Assembly (NCBI GenBank): GCA_023664955.1
Contig: JAMPEV010000001.1
Location: 321,899-385,898, forward strand
Source of the DNA: Duncaniella sp.
GTDB taxonomy: Bacteria > Bacteroidota > Bacteroidia > Bacteroidales > Muribaculaceae
Reading direction: 5' to 3'
DNA length: 64,000 nucleotides
Made by a program: the position numbers and the translations under genes. The notes under the pieces were generated by a model. That model saw only the letters and a program-made list of their open reading frames with translations. It was not told the DNA's origin and did no database searches. This document shows, one piece after another, positions 25,899 through 36,700 of the stretch. The stretch's first letter is position 1. Each line of letters opens with the position of its first letter.

Positions 25899-28121
25899 TT
25901 ACTTGAGCTCGAAAGGCACTGTGGCGCGGATGTCGGTTGAGGAGGAGCCGATGTAGGCGCGGAATTTGCCCGGTTCGGCTGTCCATTCACGGGTTTTGTC
26001 ATCGAAGAACATCAGGTCAGTCGGATTGATGGTGAATGTGACTGTTTCTTCCATGCCGGGTGCGAGATTGACCTTTTGAAAGCCCTTAAGTTCCTTAATT
26101 GGGCGCAAAACAGATGCTTGTTCGTCACCAATGTAGAGCTGGACTGTCTCTTTCCCCTCAACTGCACCGGTGTTCTTAACCGGAATGGTTATGGTCAATG
26201 ACTCACCTGATGCGATATTCTTGGCCGATGCAACCGGTTTGCCATATTCAAAAGTTGTATAGCTCAAACCGTGACCAAATGGATACATTGCAGGAATGTT
26301 CTTAGTGTCATGCCAACGATAACCAACTAATACGTCCTCAAGATATTCCTGCTTGATAGAATCACCCGGATATGAAATTTCACCGAAGTGATGTGCCGCA
26401 TTGTCTTCGAGCTTGACAGGGAATGAGAATGGCAATTTACCGGATGGGTTAACATTGCCGCTAAGCACCGCAGCGATTGAATTACCGGCCATTGAGCCCA
26501 GATACCATCCTTCGACAATAGCCGGGATTTTAGAGGCCCAGGGCATTTCTACTGCATTACCTGAAAGTAGCACCACCACAATGTTAGGATTAACAGCCTG
26601 AAGTTCGGTAATTAGTTCCGGCTGGCCGAAGGGAAGGGCGTATTCGAGACGGTCACCGCCTTCGCAATCCTGGAAATGATTCTTGTTAAGGCCACCGATA
26701 AACACCACTAATCCTGCATCCTTGGCCATCGCAACTGCTTGAGTACGAAGTGAATCAACGGTGTGTTGGGGAATCCCGTCAGCATGACCATACATCGGGC
26801 GACCGGCAACATAACCCTGGGCGTATTCAATCTTGTCGCCATAGGTAGCTTTTAGAGCTGCAAGAGGGGTCACAATATCCTTTGGCTTAAGTTCACTCGA
26901 CCCGCCACCGGCCATTAGATTACGAGTGGCATTATCGCCAACCACGAGAATTTTGCTATACTTATCGGCCTGTATGGGGAGTAGGGGAGTACCTTTCTTG
27001 CTGACCGGTTGATTTTTAAGAAGTACAATCGCCTCATTGCCAATTGCCTCAGCTACTGCATAGTGTTCGGGCGAAGCAACTGAGCCGAGTGGCTTCTGAC
27101 GGTTCATGGCAGTGCGGAAATTGAGTTTCAACAGTCTACGCACTTTGTCATCTAATGTCGACATTGGCAATTCTCCCTTTAGGAGCATATTCATATAGGG
27201 GTTGGCCATGTAATAGTCGTCTGTGGTAAATTCGCTCTCTGAAGTAAGTCCATTGGTATAAGAGCCCATTTCAAGGTCGAGACCGTTAAGAGCGGCTTCT
27301 TTGGTGTCGTGGGCACCACCCCAGTCAGTGATTACCACACCGTCGAAGTTCCAGTCATCCTTAAGTATCTTGTTGAGGAGGGTATCATTATGACACGCAT
27401 GCTGACCGCGGATTTTATTGTAAGCTCCCATGATTGACCATGCTTCGCCATCCTCTACGGCTCGTTTAAACGCCGGGAGATATATTTCGTTAAGAGCTCG
27501 TTCGGTTGGATATACGTCAATGTGTCCGCGCCATTTCTCCTGGTTGTTAAGTGCGAAATGTTTCACGCATGCCGCTACGCCATTCTGCTGCATTCCTTTG
27601 ATATAAGGAACCACAAGCTCGCCGGCAAGGAAAGGATCTTCGCCCATGTATTCAAAATTTCTACCGTTGAGAGGTGTGCGATATATGTTCACACCCGGAC
27701 CGAGCATCACATCCTTTTCACGATAAAGTGCTTCTTCGCCAAGTGCATTACCGTAGTCAAACGATAGTTCCGGATTCCATGTGGCGGCAAGTGCTGTCAG
27801 TGCTGGGAACGCAGTGATTGAGTCGTTGGTGCGGTGAGAGTACCCCCAGTCGTTCCAATTGATTTCTGCGCGCACACCGTGGGGGCCGTCGCTCATCCAT
27901 AGGTCAGGTATACCGAGGCGAGGTACGCCGGGAGATGCAAACTTTCCTTCGGCATGAACCATCGCGATTTTTTCACGAAGGGTCATCCTGGAAAGAGCAT
28001 CCTCGACACGCTCGTCCATGGGACGACTTTCATCCTGATATGCAGGTGCTTGCTTGGCTGCAAATGCTGATGTCGCAGCCAATGCCAATGAAACTGTGAA
28101 GAATGATAATTTTAAATTCAT
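25899..28121 (-). CDS. bglX: Glycoside hydrolase family 3 beta-glucosidase
   Basis: Removes terminal beta-glucose from imported oligosaccharides. The 740 residues comprise a signal peptide (LAATSAFAA, no Cys, so soluble periplasmic), a GH3 TIM barrel (about 35-340) with the nucleophile Asp266 in VVITDWGGAHDT, an alpha/beta sandwich (LPIQADKYSKILVVGDNA onward) and a C-terminal FnIII-like domain (GKETVQLYIGDEQASVLRPIKELKGF). It is the last gene of the leftward operon GH31-GH2-GH3, 33 nt after the GH2 gene. In xyloglucan loci a GH3 enzyme takes off glucose once xylose is gone, and the context supports that role here. Confidence 0.93.
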   Translation of the reverse strand: MNLKLSFFTVSLALAATSAFAAKQAPAYQDESRPMDERVEDALSRMTLREKIAMVHAEGKFASPGVPRLGIPDLWMSDGPHGVRAEINWNDWGYSHRTNDSITAFPALTALAATWNPELSFDYGNALGEEALYREKDVMLGPGVNIYRTPLNGRNFEYMGEDPFLAGELVVPYIKGMQQNGVAACVKHFALNNQEKWRGHIDVYPTERALNEIYLPAFKRAVEDGEAWSIMGAYNKIRGQHACHNDTLLNKILKDDWNFDGVVITDWGGAHDTKEAALNGLDLEMGSYTNGLTSESEFTTDDYYMANPYMNMLLKGELPMSTLDDKVRRLLKLNFRTAMNRQKPLGSVASPEHYAVAEAIGNEAIVLLKNQPVSKKGTPLLPIQADKYSKILVVGDNATRNLMAGGGSSELKPKDIVTPLAALKATYGDKIEYAQGYVAGRPMYGHADGIPQHTVDSLRTQAVAMAKDAGLVVFIGGLNKNHFQDCEGGDRLEYALPFGQPELITELQAVNPNIVVVLLSGNAVEMPWASKIPAIVEGWYLGSMAGNSIAAVLSGNVNPSGKLPFSFPVKLEDNAAHHFGEISYPGDSIKQEYLEDVLVGYRWHDTKNIPAMYPFGHGLSYTTFEYGKPVASAKNIASGESLTITIPVKNTGAVEGKETVQLYIGDEQASVLRPIKELKGFQKVNLAPGMEETVTFTINPTDLMFFDDKTREWTAEPGKFRAYIGSSSTDIRATVPFELK

Positions 28122-28154
28122 CGTTTTGTTGGTATGTTTAGGATTGAGTATTAA

Positions 28155-30683
28155 TTATTTATATGCGTTTACTGTGGCTGTGTAGGGCTTAAGTCCATCG
28201 GATGTGGCAGTGACGGTGATTGGTCCTTCGTTGCCGTCATTTTGGACGATAAGCATCGCTTTACCGTAGAAGGCTTTGCGTTTGTTATCCTTGAATCGTT
28301 CTAGAGAAATCGGCGAACCATTATCGACTCCGGCATTGACTCCGGCCCCTTTAACTTCAAAGTTCACAAGATTTTCAGCCCATGGACAGAGATTGCCATT
28401 CTTGTCGATAATCTCAACGAGTAGATAGCTTAGGTCGCGACCGTCAGCAATGATTTCAGTGCGGTCAGGTGTGAGGTGAATAGCATATGGTTCTCCGGCT
28501 GTGTGAATTTCCTGAGTGGCTACGATTTCACCATTCTTGCGGCTGACAGCTTTCACGGTGCCGGGCTCGAAATTCACTCGCCACATCACGTGATACTCGC
28601 CGGGTTTCTTGGAACGCACACCCTGCGATTCCCCGTTGATGAAGAGTTCAACCTCGTCGGCATTGTTGTAGTATGCCCACATATCAATTTCTTGACCATT
28701 TTCCCAATTCCAGTGGGGGAACAGGTGAAGCACATTCTTGTCAGGACGCCATTGTGATTGATACATATAATATACATCCTTAGGGATACCGGCAAGATCA
28801 ACAATTCCGAAGTAGGAGCTACGTGCAGGCCATCCGAATGGAGTTGGCTCGCCGAGATAGTCAAATCCGGTCCAGATGAACTCTCCTGAAATGTAATCGT
28901 TTCCGTCCACTCTGCGCAGTGTCTCTTCGTGGGTGGTGCCCCATGGCACGTGGCAATTATCGTATGATGAGCATGAGAAACTCTCCTCAAAGAATGGAAT
29001 ATCCCAGCGTTTTGGCCAAATGTACATCGTATCAGAGGGCATTCGGTAGTATCCGCGAGTTTGCAGTGCTGAAACCCCTTCGGTGATAACGAAAGGCTTG
29101 CCAGGAAACCATTTAGGTACTGAATCGAAATATTTATCCTGATAGTTATAGCCGATCACATCGAGCACACCGGCGCGGAAAAGGTGGTTGCCGGGATTGG
29201 CTTCATTGCATCCGGCGGTAATCGGACGAGCCGGGTCGAGGTGGTGGACCATGTCGTATAGTTTGCGGGTAAGTAGCGAATTAACGCTCAGTTCGCCTTC
29301 TTCCGATGCAAGCATATCCTTGCTGTGTCCGAAGTTGAGGATGAGATTTGCTTGTTCAAGCGAAAGAGTGTCGGCGTTAGCATCACTCCATTGTTCAAGT
29401 ACCTCATTACCAATACTCCACATTATGATTGATGGATGGTTACGATCGCGTACTATAAGGTCGGTGAGATCCTTTTCGTGCCATTCCGGGAAATAGCGGG
29501 CGTAGTCGTGGGCGGTTTTCTTCTTCCTCCACATGTCAAACGGCTCATCCATCACCAGGATGCCCATGCGGTCGCAAAGGTCAAGTACCTCTGGCGCAGG
29601 GGGATTATGTGTGGCACGATAGGCATTTACTCCCATCTCTTTCATTATTTCAAGTTGTCGCTGGATGGCGCGGGTATTGACAGCTGCACCAAGAGCCCCG
29701 AGGTCATGATGCATACACACTCCCTTGATTTTCATTGGTTTACCATTGAGGGTGAAGCCTTTCTCAGCGTCGAAATTGAAATATCGCAGACCTGTTGTGG
29801 AGGAGTAGGTGTCAAGCAATTCGCCGGTTTTAACATCGGAAACGAATGTCATAACGGTATAAAGATATGGGTCTTCGGTGCTCCAAAGATGTGGATTGGT
29901 AATCTTAACCGAGCCCTTTGCCACAACCTTATTCTGTCTTTTTGTGAGTTTTAGCACTTCGGATGCGGTTTTAGCTATCATTTTACCGTTATTATCGATA
30001 ACAGACGAATATACGCTAACCTGTTGAGACTTTGATGATTTGCTCACAATGTCAGTTGCAATGCTGATTTTGGCTTGGTGGTCTGAGACATCGGTGGTGA
30101 TTTGCTGGCCCCACAGTGGTATATGCACCGGATTAAGAGCGCGAATCCACACGTTTCGATAGATACCGCAGCCGCTATACCAGCGAGAATTAGGTTGTTC
30201 GGCATTATCAACACGCACTGCTATCACATTATCTCCCTCGCGGTTGAGATAAGGAGTCATGTCATAGCTGAACGATGCATATCCGTAGGGACGGGTGCCA
30301 AGCTCATGACCGTTAATGTAAACAGTGGAATTCATGTAGGCTCCGTCAAAATCGATATACAGTTCCTTGTCCTTCTGTTCAGGGGGGAGTGTGAACGTTT
30401 TGCGATACCACCCCACACCGCCGGGAAGTGCTCCTCCGCCGGTACCTGACGGATTGTCCTTGCTGAAATCACCTTCGATGGCCCAGTCATGGGGAAGGCT
30501 CAGCTTGCGCCATGAGGTGTCATTGAAGTCGGGATTGGAATACTCCTTGCTGTCGGAGAGGACAAATCTCCAACCATCGTTGAAAGGAAGAGCGCGACTG
30601 TCGGATGCTGAAACAAGAAAATTGGCTGCCACGCCTATGAAGGCGAGGCAAGCCAATAAAATCAATCTTTCCTTAGAAATCAT
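28155..30683 (-). CDS. Glycoside hydrolase family 2 beta-galactosidase
   Basis: 842 residues with an N-terminal signal peptide and no lipobox Cys, so probably periplasmic. Domain order: sugar-binding jellyroll (about 30-200, with LPFNDGWRFVLSD and LPHDWAIEGDF), immunoglobulin-like domain, TIM barrel (about 310-610) with acid/base Glu427 in MWSIGNEV and nucleophile Glu535 in FVITEGVSA, then two C-terminal Ig-like domains (DUF4982-like and the GH2 C-terminal type). Next to a PA14-GH31 enzyme and a GH3 enzyme, removal of galactose from xyloglucan side chains is the most likely task. Specificity is inferred from context. Confidence 0.92.
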   Translation of the reverse strand: MISKERLILLACLAFIGVAANFLVSASDSRALPFNDGWRFVLSDSKEYSNPDFNDTSWRKLSLPHDWAIEGDFSKDNPSGTGGGALPGGVGWYRKTFTLPPEQKDKELYIDFDGAYMNSTVYINGHELGTRPYGYASFSYDMTPYLNREGDNVIAVRVDNAEQPNSRWYSGCGIYRNVWIRALNPVHIPLWGQQITTDVSDHQAKISIATDIVSKSSKSQQVSVYSSVIDNNGKMIAKTASEVLKLTKRQNKVVAKGSVKITNPHLWSTEDPYLYTVMTFVSDVKTGELLDTYSSTTGLRYFNFDAEKGFTLNGKPMKIKGVCMHHDLGALGAAVNTRAIQRQLEIMKEMGVNAYRATHNPPAPEVLDLCDRMGILVMDEPFDMWRKKKTAHDYARYFPEWHEKDLTDLIVRDRNHPSIIMWSIGNEVLEQWSDANADTLSLEQANLILNFGHSKDMLASEEGELSVNSLLTRKLYDMVHHLDPARPITAGCNEANPGNHLFRAGVLDVIGYNYQDKYFDSVPKWFPGKPFVITEGVSALQTRGYYRMPSDTMYIWPKRWDIPFFEESFSCSSYDNCHVPWGTTHEETLRRVDGNDYISGEFIWTGFDYLGEPTPFGWPARSSYFGIVDLAGIPKDVYYMYQSQWRPDKNVLHLFPHWNWENGQEIDMWAYYNNADEVELFINGESQGVRSKKPGEYHVMWRVNFEPGTVKAVSRKNGEIVATQEIHTAGEPYAIHLTPDRTEIIADGRDLSYLLVEIIDKNGNLCPWAENLVNFEVKGAGVNAGVDNGSPISLERFKDNKRKAFYGKAMLIVQNDGNEGPITVTATSDGLKPYTATVNAYK

Positions 30684-30698
30684 AGCTATTGTGTAGAG

Positions 30699-33578
30699 TT
30701 AGATTTTCACAGTCTGGGAAGTTCCATCGTAGGTTACGAGAGTACCCTTGTTGTCACGATTGTAGCCAATGGGATTCTCTTTTGAAACCTTCACAATGTT
30801 AAACTTGCGGCTCTTAAGCATGCCGGGAAATTCACCCTTGCGTTCACCTATAGTTAGAGTGCTCTCAGAGTCGTTGTAGGTGAATGGAATTGTGGCATAT
30901 TGACCTTTTTCGTAGTTGTAGTTTACGTTTTCATCCTCATAGAGAGTGAATTGGCCGTTCTCGCCGGCATAAACGTAAAGGTTGATTTCCTCTGCCGGTT
31001 TTTCGTCGCTCCATTGCATTGCCGGTCCGAATGGCACGATTGAGCCTGAGCGGACATATAGGGGCATCCTTTCATAGGGGGCTTCGACTTTGAGGGTCTG
31101 ACCACCGTCCGTTATTTTACCGTTATAGAAGTTGTACCAAAGTGCCCCGGCAGGGAAATAAACTTCACGGGAGGTGGCTCCGTAGGTATAAACCGGGGCT
31201 ACAAGGAATGCCGGACCAAACATATATTCATCGCCGATATTACGTGTTGCCTTGTCAGCGGTGAAGTCCATTACGAGCGGACGCATGATGGTATAGTCAT
31301 CGAAGTATGTCATGCCTGCAAGCGAGTAAATATAGGGCATTAGGTCGTAACGGAGATTGGTATAGTAGACCACAGATTTGTAAGCCGGATGATTTTCCGG
31401 TGCAATGTTGAAGATTTCACGGTAGGGCCACTGACCGTGAGCACGGAAGAGTGGGGCAAACGCTCCAAACTGATACCATCGGGTGTTAAGTTCACGCCAT
31501 TCTTTCATGTCAGGAGTCTCTGTGCCGGTTTTCGCAAATTCTGCTGCGCCCTTTACGTATCGGTCTTCAACGCAGAAGCCGCCGATGTCCATTGTCCAGT
31601 AAGGAATACCGGAAGCAGCGAAATTAAGACCTGCTGAAATTTGGGCTTTCATATCCTCCCAACGGGTTGCGATGTCTCCACTCCAAGTAGCTGTGGAATA
31701 GCGCTGTTGGCCTGCGAAACCAGAGCGAGTGAGAAGGAATACGCGCTTGTCGGGGTCAACGCCGCGTTGCCCATTGTATATAGCGTCGGCGTTCATTAGA
31801 CCGTAGGCATTGAAGAATTTAGTTGACGGTCCCAACGCTGTAGGGGTAATCAAGTCTTTGCGATATTGGATATCAGTGCAATCGCGGATATTGGGTTCAG
31901 AAGCATCCATCCACCAGGCATCGATGCCCAGAGGGTAGTAGTGTTCCTCCATCTGTTGCCAAAAGAGTTTGCGTGCTCCTTCGCTGTAGGCGTCGTAGAA
32001 AGAACCAAGATAACCGGGCCCAACCCAGTCGCGGATGCTGTCCTGAACAGGAAGTTTGTACATCCATCCGTTCTTGTCAAATTCCTTATAATGTTCAGTG
32101 GTGACATAAAATTTAGGCCATACAGAGATCATAACTCGTCCGTGCATGTCATGGATAGAGTCGACCATGCCCTTAGGATCCGGGAAACGGTCGCGGTCAA
32201 ATTCGTGGCTTCCCCATGAATCTTGTTTCCAGTGTAGCCAGTCAATCACGATGTTATCTATGGGGATGTTACGCTTGCGGAACTCCGCGAGAGTAGAGAG
32301 AACCTCGTCGGAGGTATTATACTTTTCGCGGCTCTGCCAGTAACCCATGGCCCATTTAGCCATTATGGGAGCTTTGCCGGTGAGTGTGCGATAGCCGGAG
32401 ATAACGTCGTCCATGTCATCACCATAGATGAAATAGTAGTCAATCTGACTTTGCATTTCACCCCACCAGCTCATCTGCATTTGCTCTTTATTGTCACGTG
32501 GAGCGTAGGCACGAAGACCGCAATAAGCTACCGAGCCGTTGGGTTCCCATTGGATTTTGATGGGGACACGTTTGCCTTTTTCAAGTTCTACTGAAAATTT
32601 GTAGGAGTTTGGGTTCCAGGCGGTGCGCCATCTTTCTGGAACAACCTCCTTGCCATCGATTAGCACACTCATGTAGCCTGAGTAGTAGAGGATAAACTTG
32701 TATTCACCTGATTCAAGTGGCTCTATTTCGCCTTCGTAAGTCACGTGGCTTCCGTAGTAATTGAAATCTTGGGGAAGGTTGACCACATGCTTGAGCTCTT
32801 TACGGATTAGATGCTCGAAGTAGATTGAGTCTTCACGCTGTACGATAGTCGGTGTTTCGGACTTGGCAGGTGTGTACGAACCGGTGAGCGCGCCTTCTTT
32901 GCCATCTTTGTCATATAGCTTAAACACTTCACCGAGCTGACTATAGTCGTCGGGATTACCGAAGCGGCATAGCGAATAGCTGTCCCAAAGTATGCCGTAG
33001 TTGTTGGTAGATATTACGAAGGGGACAGAGACCTTGGTGTTGTATTGGAAAAGCTCCTCGTTAAGACCTTTGTAATTGAATTCGTCGGATTGATGTTGGC
33101 CAAGGCCATATATACCTTCTTCATCGTCAAGTGATTCGAATACCTGACGTACGGTGTAGCCATCGGTTTCTTCTACCTTGATGGGGGAGAATTCACGGCC
33201 GCCGTCGGCTTCGGAGACGATTAGTTTGCCCTCTTTGTCGAAGAATTTAACGTCGCCTGATGAGAGTGATACAACAGCTTTGACATCAGGAGTTACCACC
33301 GAAACGGTTGAATCGGATTCCTCCACTTTGTAGTCAGGTTTGCTTTCTTGGGGGGTTACCACGAGGCTCTCCTCATTGGCAAATTGCTTGTCGGGTGTGG
33401 CGGAGACACGGATAATCTTATTGCCAAGAACTTGCAGGCGCACCTTTTGAGTGGTGTTTGGCCCTGAAGATGCGACATTGACGATTATGCCATTGTCGGT
33501 TTTTTCGTACTTTCCCGTCGTACATGAAACTGCCATTAGAGCAGCCAGTAAAGAAGCTGATAGAAATCGAAATTTCAT
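30699..33578 (-). CDS. Glycoside hydrolase family 31 alpha-xylosidase with PA14 insert
   Basis: 959 residues. The lipoprotein signal ends at Cys19 (AVSC), followed by TTGKYEK without an acidic run, which favours the periplasmic side. An N-terminal beta-sandwich (about 25-245) is followed by a PA14-like insert (about 247-360: NYYGSHVTYEGEIEPLESGE, YSGYMSVLIDGKEVVPERW). The GH31 barrel has nucleophile Asp558 in WWMDASEPN and acid/base Asp635 in WSGDIATRWED. C-terminal beta domains follow. A PA14 insert is a hallmark of xyloglucan alpha-xylosidases in Bacteroides loci, so I call it an alpha-xylosidase. It is first in the leftward enzyme operon, 15 nt before GH2. Confidence 0.92.
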   Translation of the reverse strand: MKFRFLSASLLAALMAVSCTTGKYEKTDNGIIVNVASSGPNTTQKVRLQVLGNKIIRVSATPDKQFANEESLVVTPQESKPDYKVEESDSTVSVVTPDVKAVVSLSSGDVKFFDKEGKLIVSEADGGREFSPIKVEETDGYTVRQVFESLDDEEGIYGLGQHQSDEFNYKGLNEELFQYNTKVSVPFVISTNNYGILWDSYSLCRFGNPDDYSQLGEVFKLYDKDGKEGALTGSYTPAKSETPTIVQREDSIYFEHLIRKELKHVVNLPQDFNYYGSHVTYEGEIEPLESGEYKFILYYSGYMSVLIDGKEVVPERWRTAWNPNSYKFSVELEKGKRVPIKIQWEPNGSVAYCGLRAYAPRDNKEQMQMSWWGEMQSQIDYYFIYGDDMDDVISGYRTLTGKAPIMAKWAMGYWQSREKYNTSDEVLSTLAEFRKRNIPIDNIVIDWLHWKQDSWGSHEFDRDRFPDPKGMVDSIHDMHGRVMISVWPKFYVTTEHYKEFDKNGWMYKLPVQDSIRDWVGPGYLGSFYDAYSEGARKLFWQQMEEHYYPLGIDAWWMDASEPNIRDCTDIQYRKDLITPTALGPSTKFFNAYGLMNADAIYNGQRGVDPDKRVFLLTRSGFAGQQRYSTATWSGDIATRWEDMKAQISAGLNFAASGIPYWTMDIGGFCVEDRYVKGAAEFAKTGTETPDMKEWRELNTRWYQFGAFAPLFRAHGQWPYREIFNIAPENHPAYKSVVYYTNLRYDLMPYIYSLAGMTYFDDYTIMRPLVMDFTADKATRNIGDEYMFGPAFLVAPVYTYGATSREVYFPAGALWYNFYNGKITDGGQTLKVEAPYERMPLYVRSGSIVPFGPAMQWSDEKPAEEINLYVYAGENGQFTLYEDENVNYNYEKGQYATIPFTYNDSESTLTIGERKGEFPGMLKSRKFNIVKVSKENPIGYNRDNKGTLVTYDGTSQTVKI

Positions 33579-33695
33579 GGTTAAAAGAGATTGTTATGTT
33601 GTAAATATGATTGTCGCTAAGGCCCATACAGACAAAGTGAACTGGGTAATTAATCAAGGATAGTACTTGAATAGCAGTGGGCGTTTTGTATGTTA

Positions 33696-33703
33696 CAAAG
33701 ATA
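33696..33703 (-). promoter_or_regulatory. Promoter -7 box for the GH31-GH2-GH3 operon
   Basis: The minus strand reads TATCTTTG, which implies a leader of about 110 nt before GH31. The expected -33 position has no TTTG, in keeping with a promoter that needs an activator. The 206-bp gap also separates GH31 from the end of the sensor gene. Confidence 0.5.
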
Positions 33704-33784
33704 GCAAAATTTTAATTTCAGGGTGGATTTATAATGTTTACTGACCGGTATAAATTATGATATGCGGGGGTGTGGTTTGTTAAC

Positions 33785-36700
33785 TTAGAGGGTGCGATTT
33801 GTTATATGCTCCTCGCGCTGCTGGTAATCTGAAGGTAGTATGCCGAATTCCTCCTTGAAATATTTGCTGAAATTTTTGGGAGCGTTAAACCCTACCTGAT
33901 AGGCTATTTCCGAGACGTTAAGCTGACTCTCACGCAGCATTTGGGCACCTCGTTTTAATCGGAGGATGCGGATGAATTCGATTGGGGTCTTGCCGGTGAT
34001 AGCTTTGAGCTTCTTGTAAAGATGTACGCGGCTCATGCATAGGTGAGAACTGAGTTCGTCTACTGAAAGGTCAGAACGTTTTATGTTTGAGACAACGTAT
34101 TTCACGGCTTTTTCCACGAGCTGCTCGTCATAGGGTGTGATGGTAATATCATCGGGTTCGGGGTCTATGAGTGTACGGGAGACACCGCGTTTTGTCAGTT
34201 GGATGAGCCGTTTCATACGTAGGATAAGAAGCTGAAGGTCGAAAGGTTTGGTTACGTAGTCATCGGCGCCGATAGTCAGTCCTTCCACTTTATCGCTGGT
34301 ATCTTGCTTGGCCGTTAGTATGATGATGGGTATTGGGGAGAATTCAGGTTTAGCTTTAAGTTGGCGGCATAGTTCCACTCCATCCATCTCAGGCATCATA
34401 ATATCGGTAAGAATGATAGAGGGTCGAAGGGTGGAAATTGTGTTTAGGGCTTCCTTCCCATTTAGGGCTGTCATCACGTGGAAGTCATTTTGCAACCCAT
34501 CTTTAAGGAAATCAAGCATCTCAGTGGAGTCATCGACAACGAGCGCGATAGGTTTCTGGTCATTCTTGTCTTTTTTTATGGGCTGTTTAACAGGTTTTTC
34601 TGAATCGGCGGAAAGCAAGATTTTGGTCTCTGATGCCTGTTGGACCGGAGTTGTATCAATTTTTTTATCCTGAACTATAGGCAAAGAAACAATGAAAATA
34701 GAACCCCTTACAGAGTTGTCGATTACTTTGATATCGCCGTTGTGAAGACTAATATACTCTTTTACAAGACTTAACCCGATTCCATTACCCATTGCATTAT
34801 ATACGGTGGAATCATCAACTTGGAAGAAACGTTCAAAAATTTTCTGCTTGTTTTCATCCTTGATGCCCGGACCGGTATCAGCCACGCTGATTAGGAATGT
34901 TGAACCCTCAACCTTCAGATTGACATCGACTTGTCCACCCTCAGGGGTATATTTGAACGCATTTCCTAAGAGGTTCATGATGATTTTGGAAAGTTTGTCT
35001 TCGTCAAACCTCATCTGCAGTGATTCGACGGAGGATGAGAAGTTGAAGCTTATGTTGTTGCGTTCGGAGAGAGAGACAAAGGATTGACATACATTCCTGA
35101 TGAATGCAGCTACGTCGCCATGAGTGGGGTGAAGAGTGAGTCCGGTGACTTCATTCTTACGGAAATCAAGCAGCTGGTTCACCATGTTTAGTAGCCGTAA
35201 GGCGTTGTTACGCATTACAGTTAGCGTTTTTAGCTTAGAGGCGTCATTAGTCTCCTTAATCATGGCTTCAAGAGGTGAGATTATAAGGGTGAGGGGAGTT
35301 CGGAGGTCGTGACTCACGTTGGTGAAGAACTTGAATTTCATTTGGTTAAGTTCTTCTTGCTTTAGCCTTGCCACCTCTTTTCGCTTCTCATTGAATTTAC
35401 GACGTTCATGGCGTTGAATAAGACGGTAAACTAAGTATACAGCGAGAATGAACAGTATGGAATACAATATTTTAGCCCAAATAGAAAGCCAAAAAGGAGG
35501 ATGTACGGTGATTTCGACAACGGCAGGCTCGATGCTTTGGTATTTATCATTGTTATAAGCGGTTACAAGCAGACGATATTTACCGGTTGGGAGATTTGTA
35601 TATGTAATTTGATTGTGTTGGGTGGAATTCCATTCTTCGTTGAAACCTTCGAGTTTATACCGGTAACTATTTTTTTCGGGAAGTACATGGTTGTCTGTGG
35701 CAAGGTCAATGCTGAAATCGGAATTGCCATGCCACAGGTCAATCTTACGACATCGGTTAAGTGCCGTGTTGATGATGACGTGTCCATCGATTTTCTCACC
35801 GGGCCTAACTTCCTTATTCCCAATGTGGAGATTGGAAAAAATAACCTTGGGGAGAGTGCGATTAAAAGTGATGTTGGTGGGATTGAAATGGTTGATACCA
35901 TATAGTCCACCTACAAGAATGTCACCGGAAGGAAGTATGGCGAACGAACGTTGATTAAAGTCGCTGTTCTGAAGTCCGTCCTCAGTGCCGTAGCTCTGCA
36001 TGGTGACATTAAAATCACCGGTTTTGCTGTCAAAATCGGGGGTTATATGAATCAACCGGGACCCTTCGCTGACCCACATATTGTTCATCTTATCTTCCTG
36101 GATGCCAAGAATCAGCGATGGCGTATCGTTTTGATGAGTATTGATCGTGTGGACACGATTGCGATTTGGGTCATATACTTGCAAAGTTTCAGCCGTTGCT
36201 ATCCAAAGCAGCCCGCGGGAGTCATAACAGATGTCTATAATGTTATTTTCATATACGTTATCGAGTAAGGAAATTTTCTGAGTGGTAGGATTATAGGAGT
36301 TAACGCCGTAAGCGGTCCCAAAATAGACGACACAGTTTGCACCGACGGCAATCGATGTGACATAATCGGAGGTAAGACCGGAATTATTCAGGTTATATTC
36401 TTTTATGACAGAAGTAACAGGATTATAATTGAAAACACCGGCACCAAGGGTTCCGATCCAAATATTATTACCATTGTCGGAAAGTGCGAGTGACCATGTA
36501 TAAGTGCTATCTAACCTTGTGCCTGTTTTAATATGCTCAAACTTATTGTTATGTAGGCGTTTAAGACCTCTGCTATAACTTCCGATATATAAATCACCTA
36601 TAGGTGTTTCAAGAAGGGATGTTAAAGCCGGAGGATTATCATAGTCTGCCGGGTCCGGGTAATGTTTAATAGATCCTGTAGATGGGTCACGGCTCAAAAG

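Noticed and set aside
29436-29954. 172-codon plus-strand frame
   Set aside because: It is antisense to the GH2 catalytic domain, whose active-site Glu lies in this stretch.
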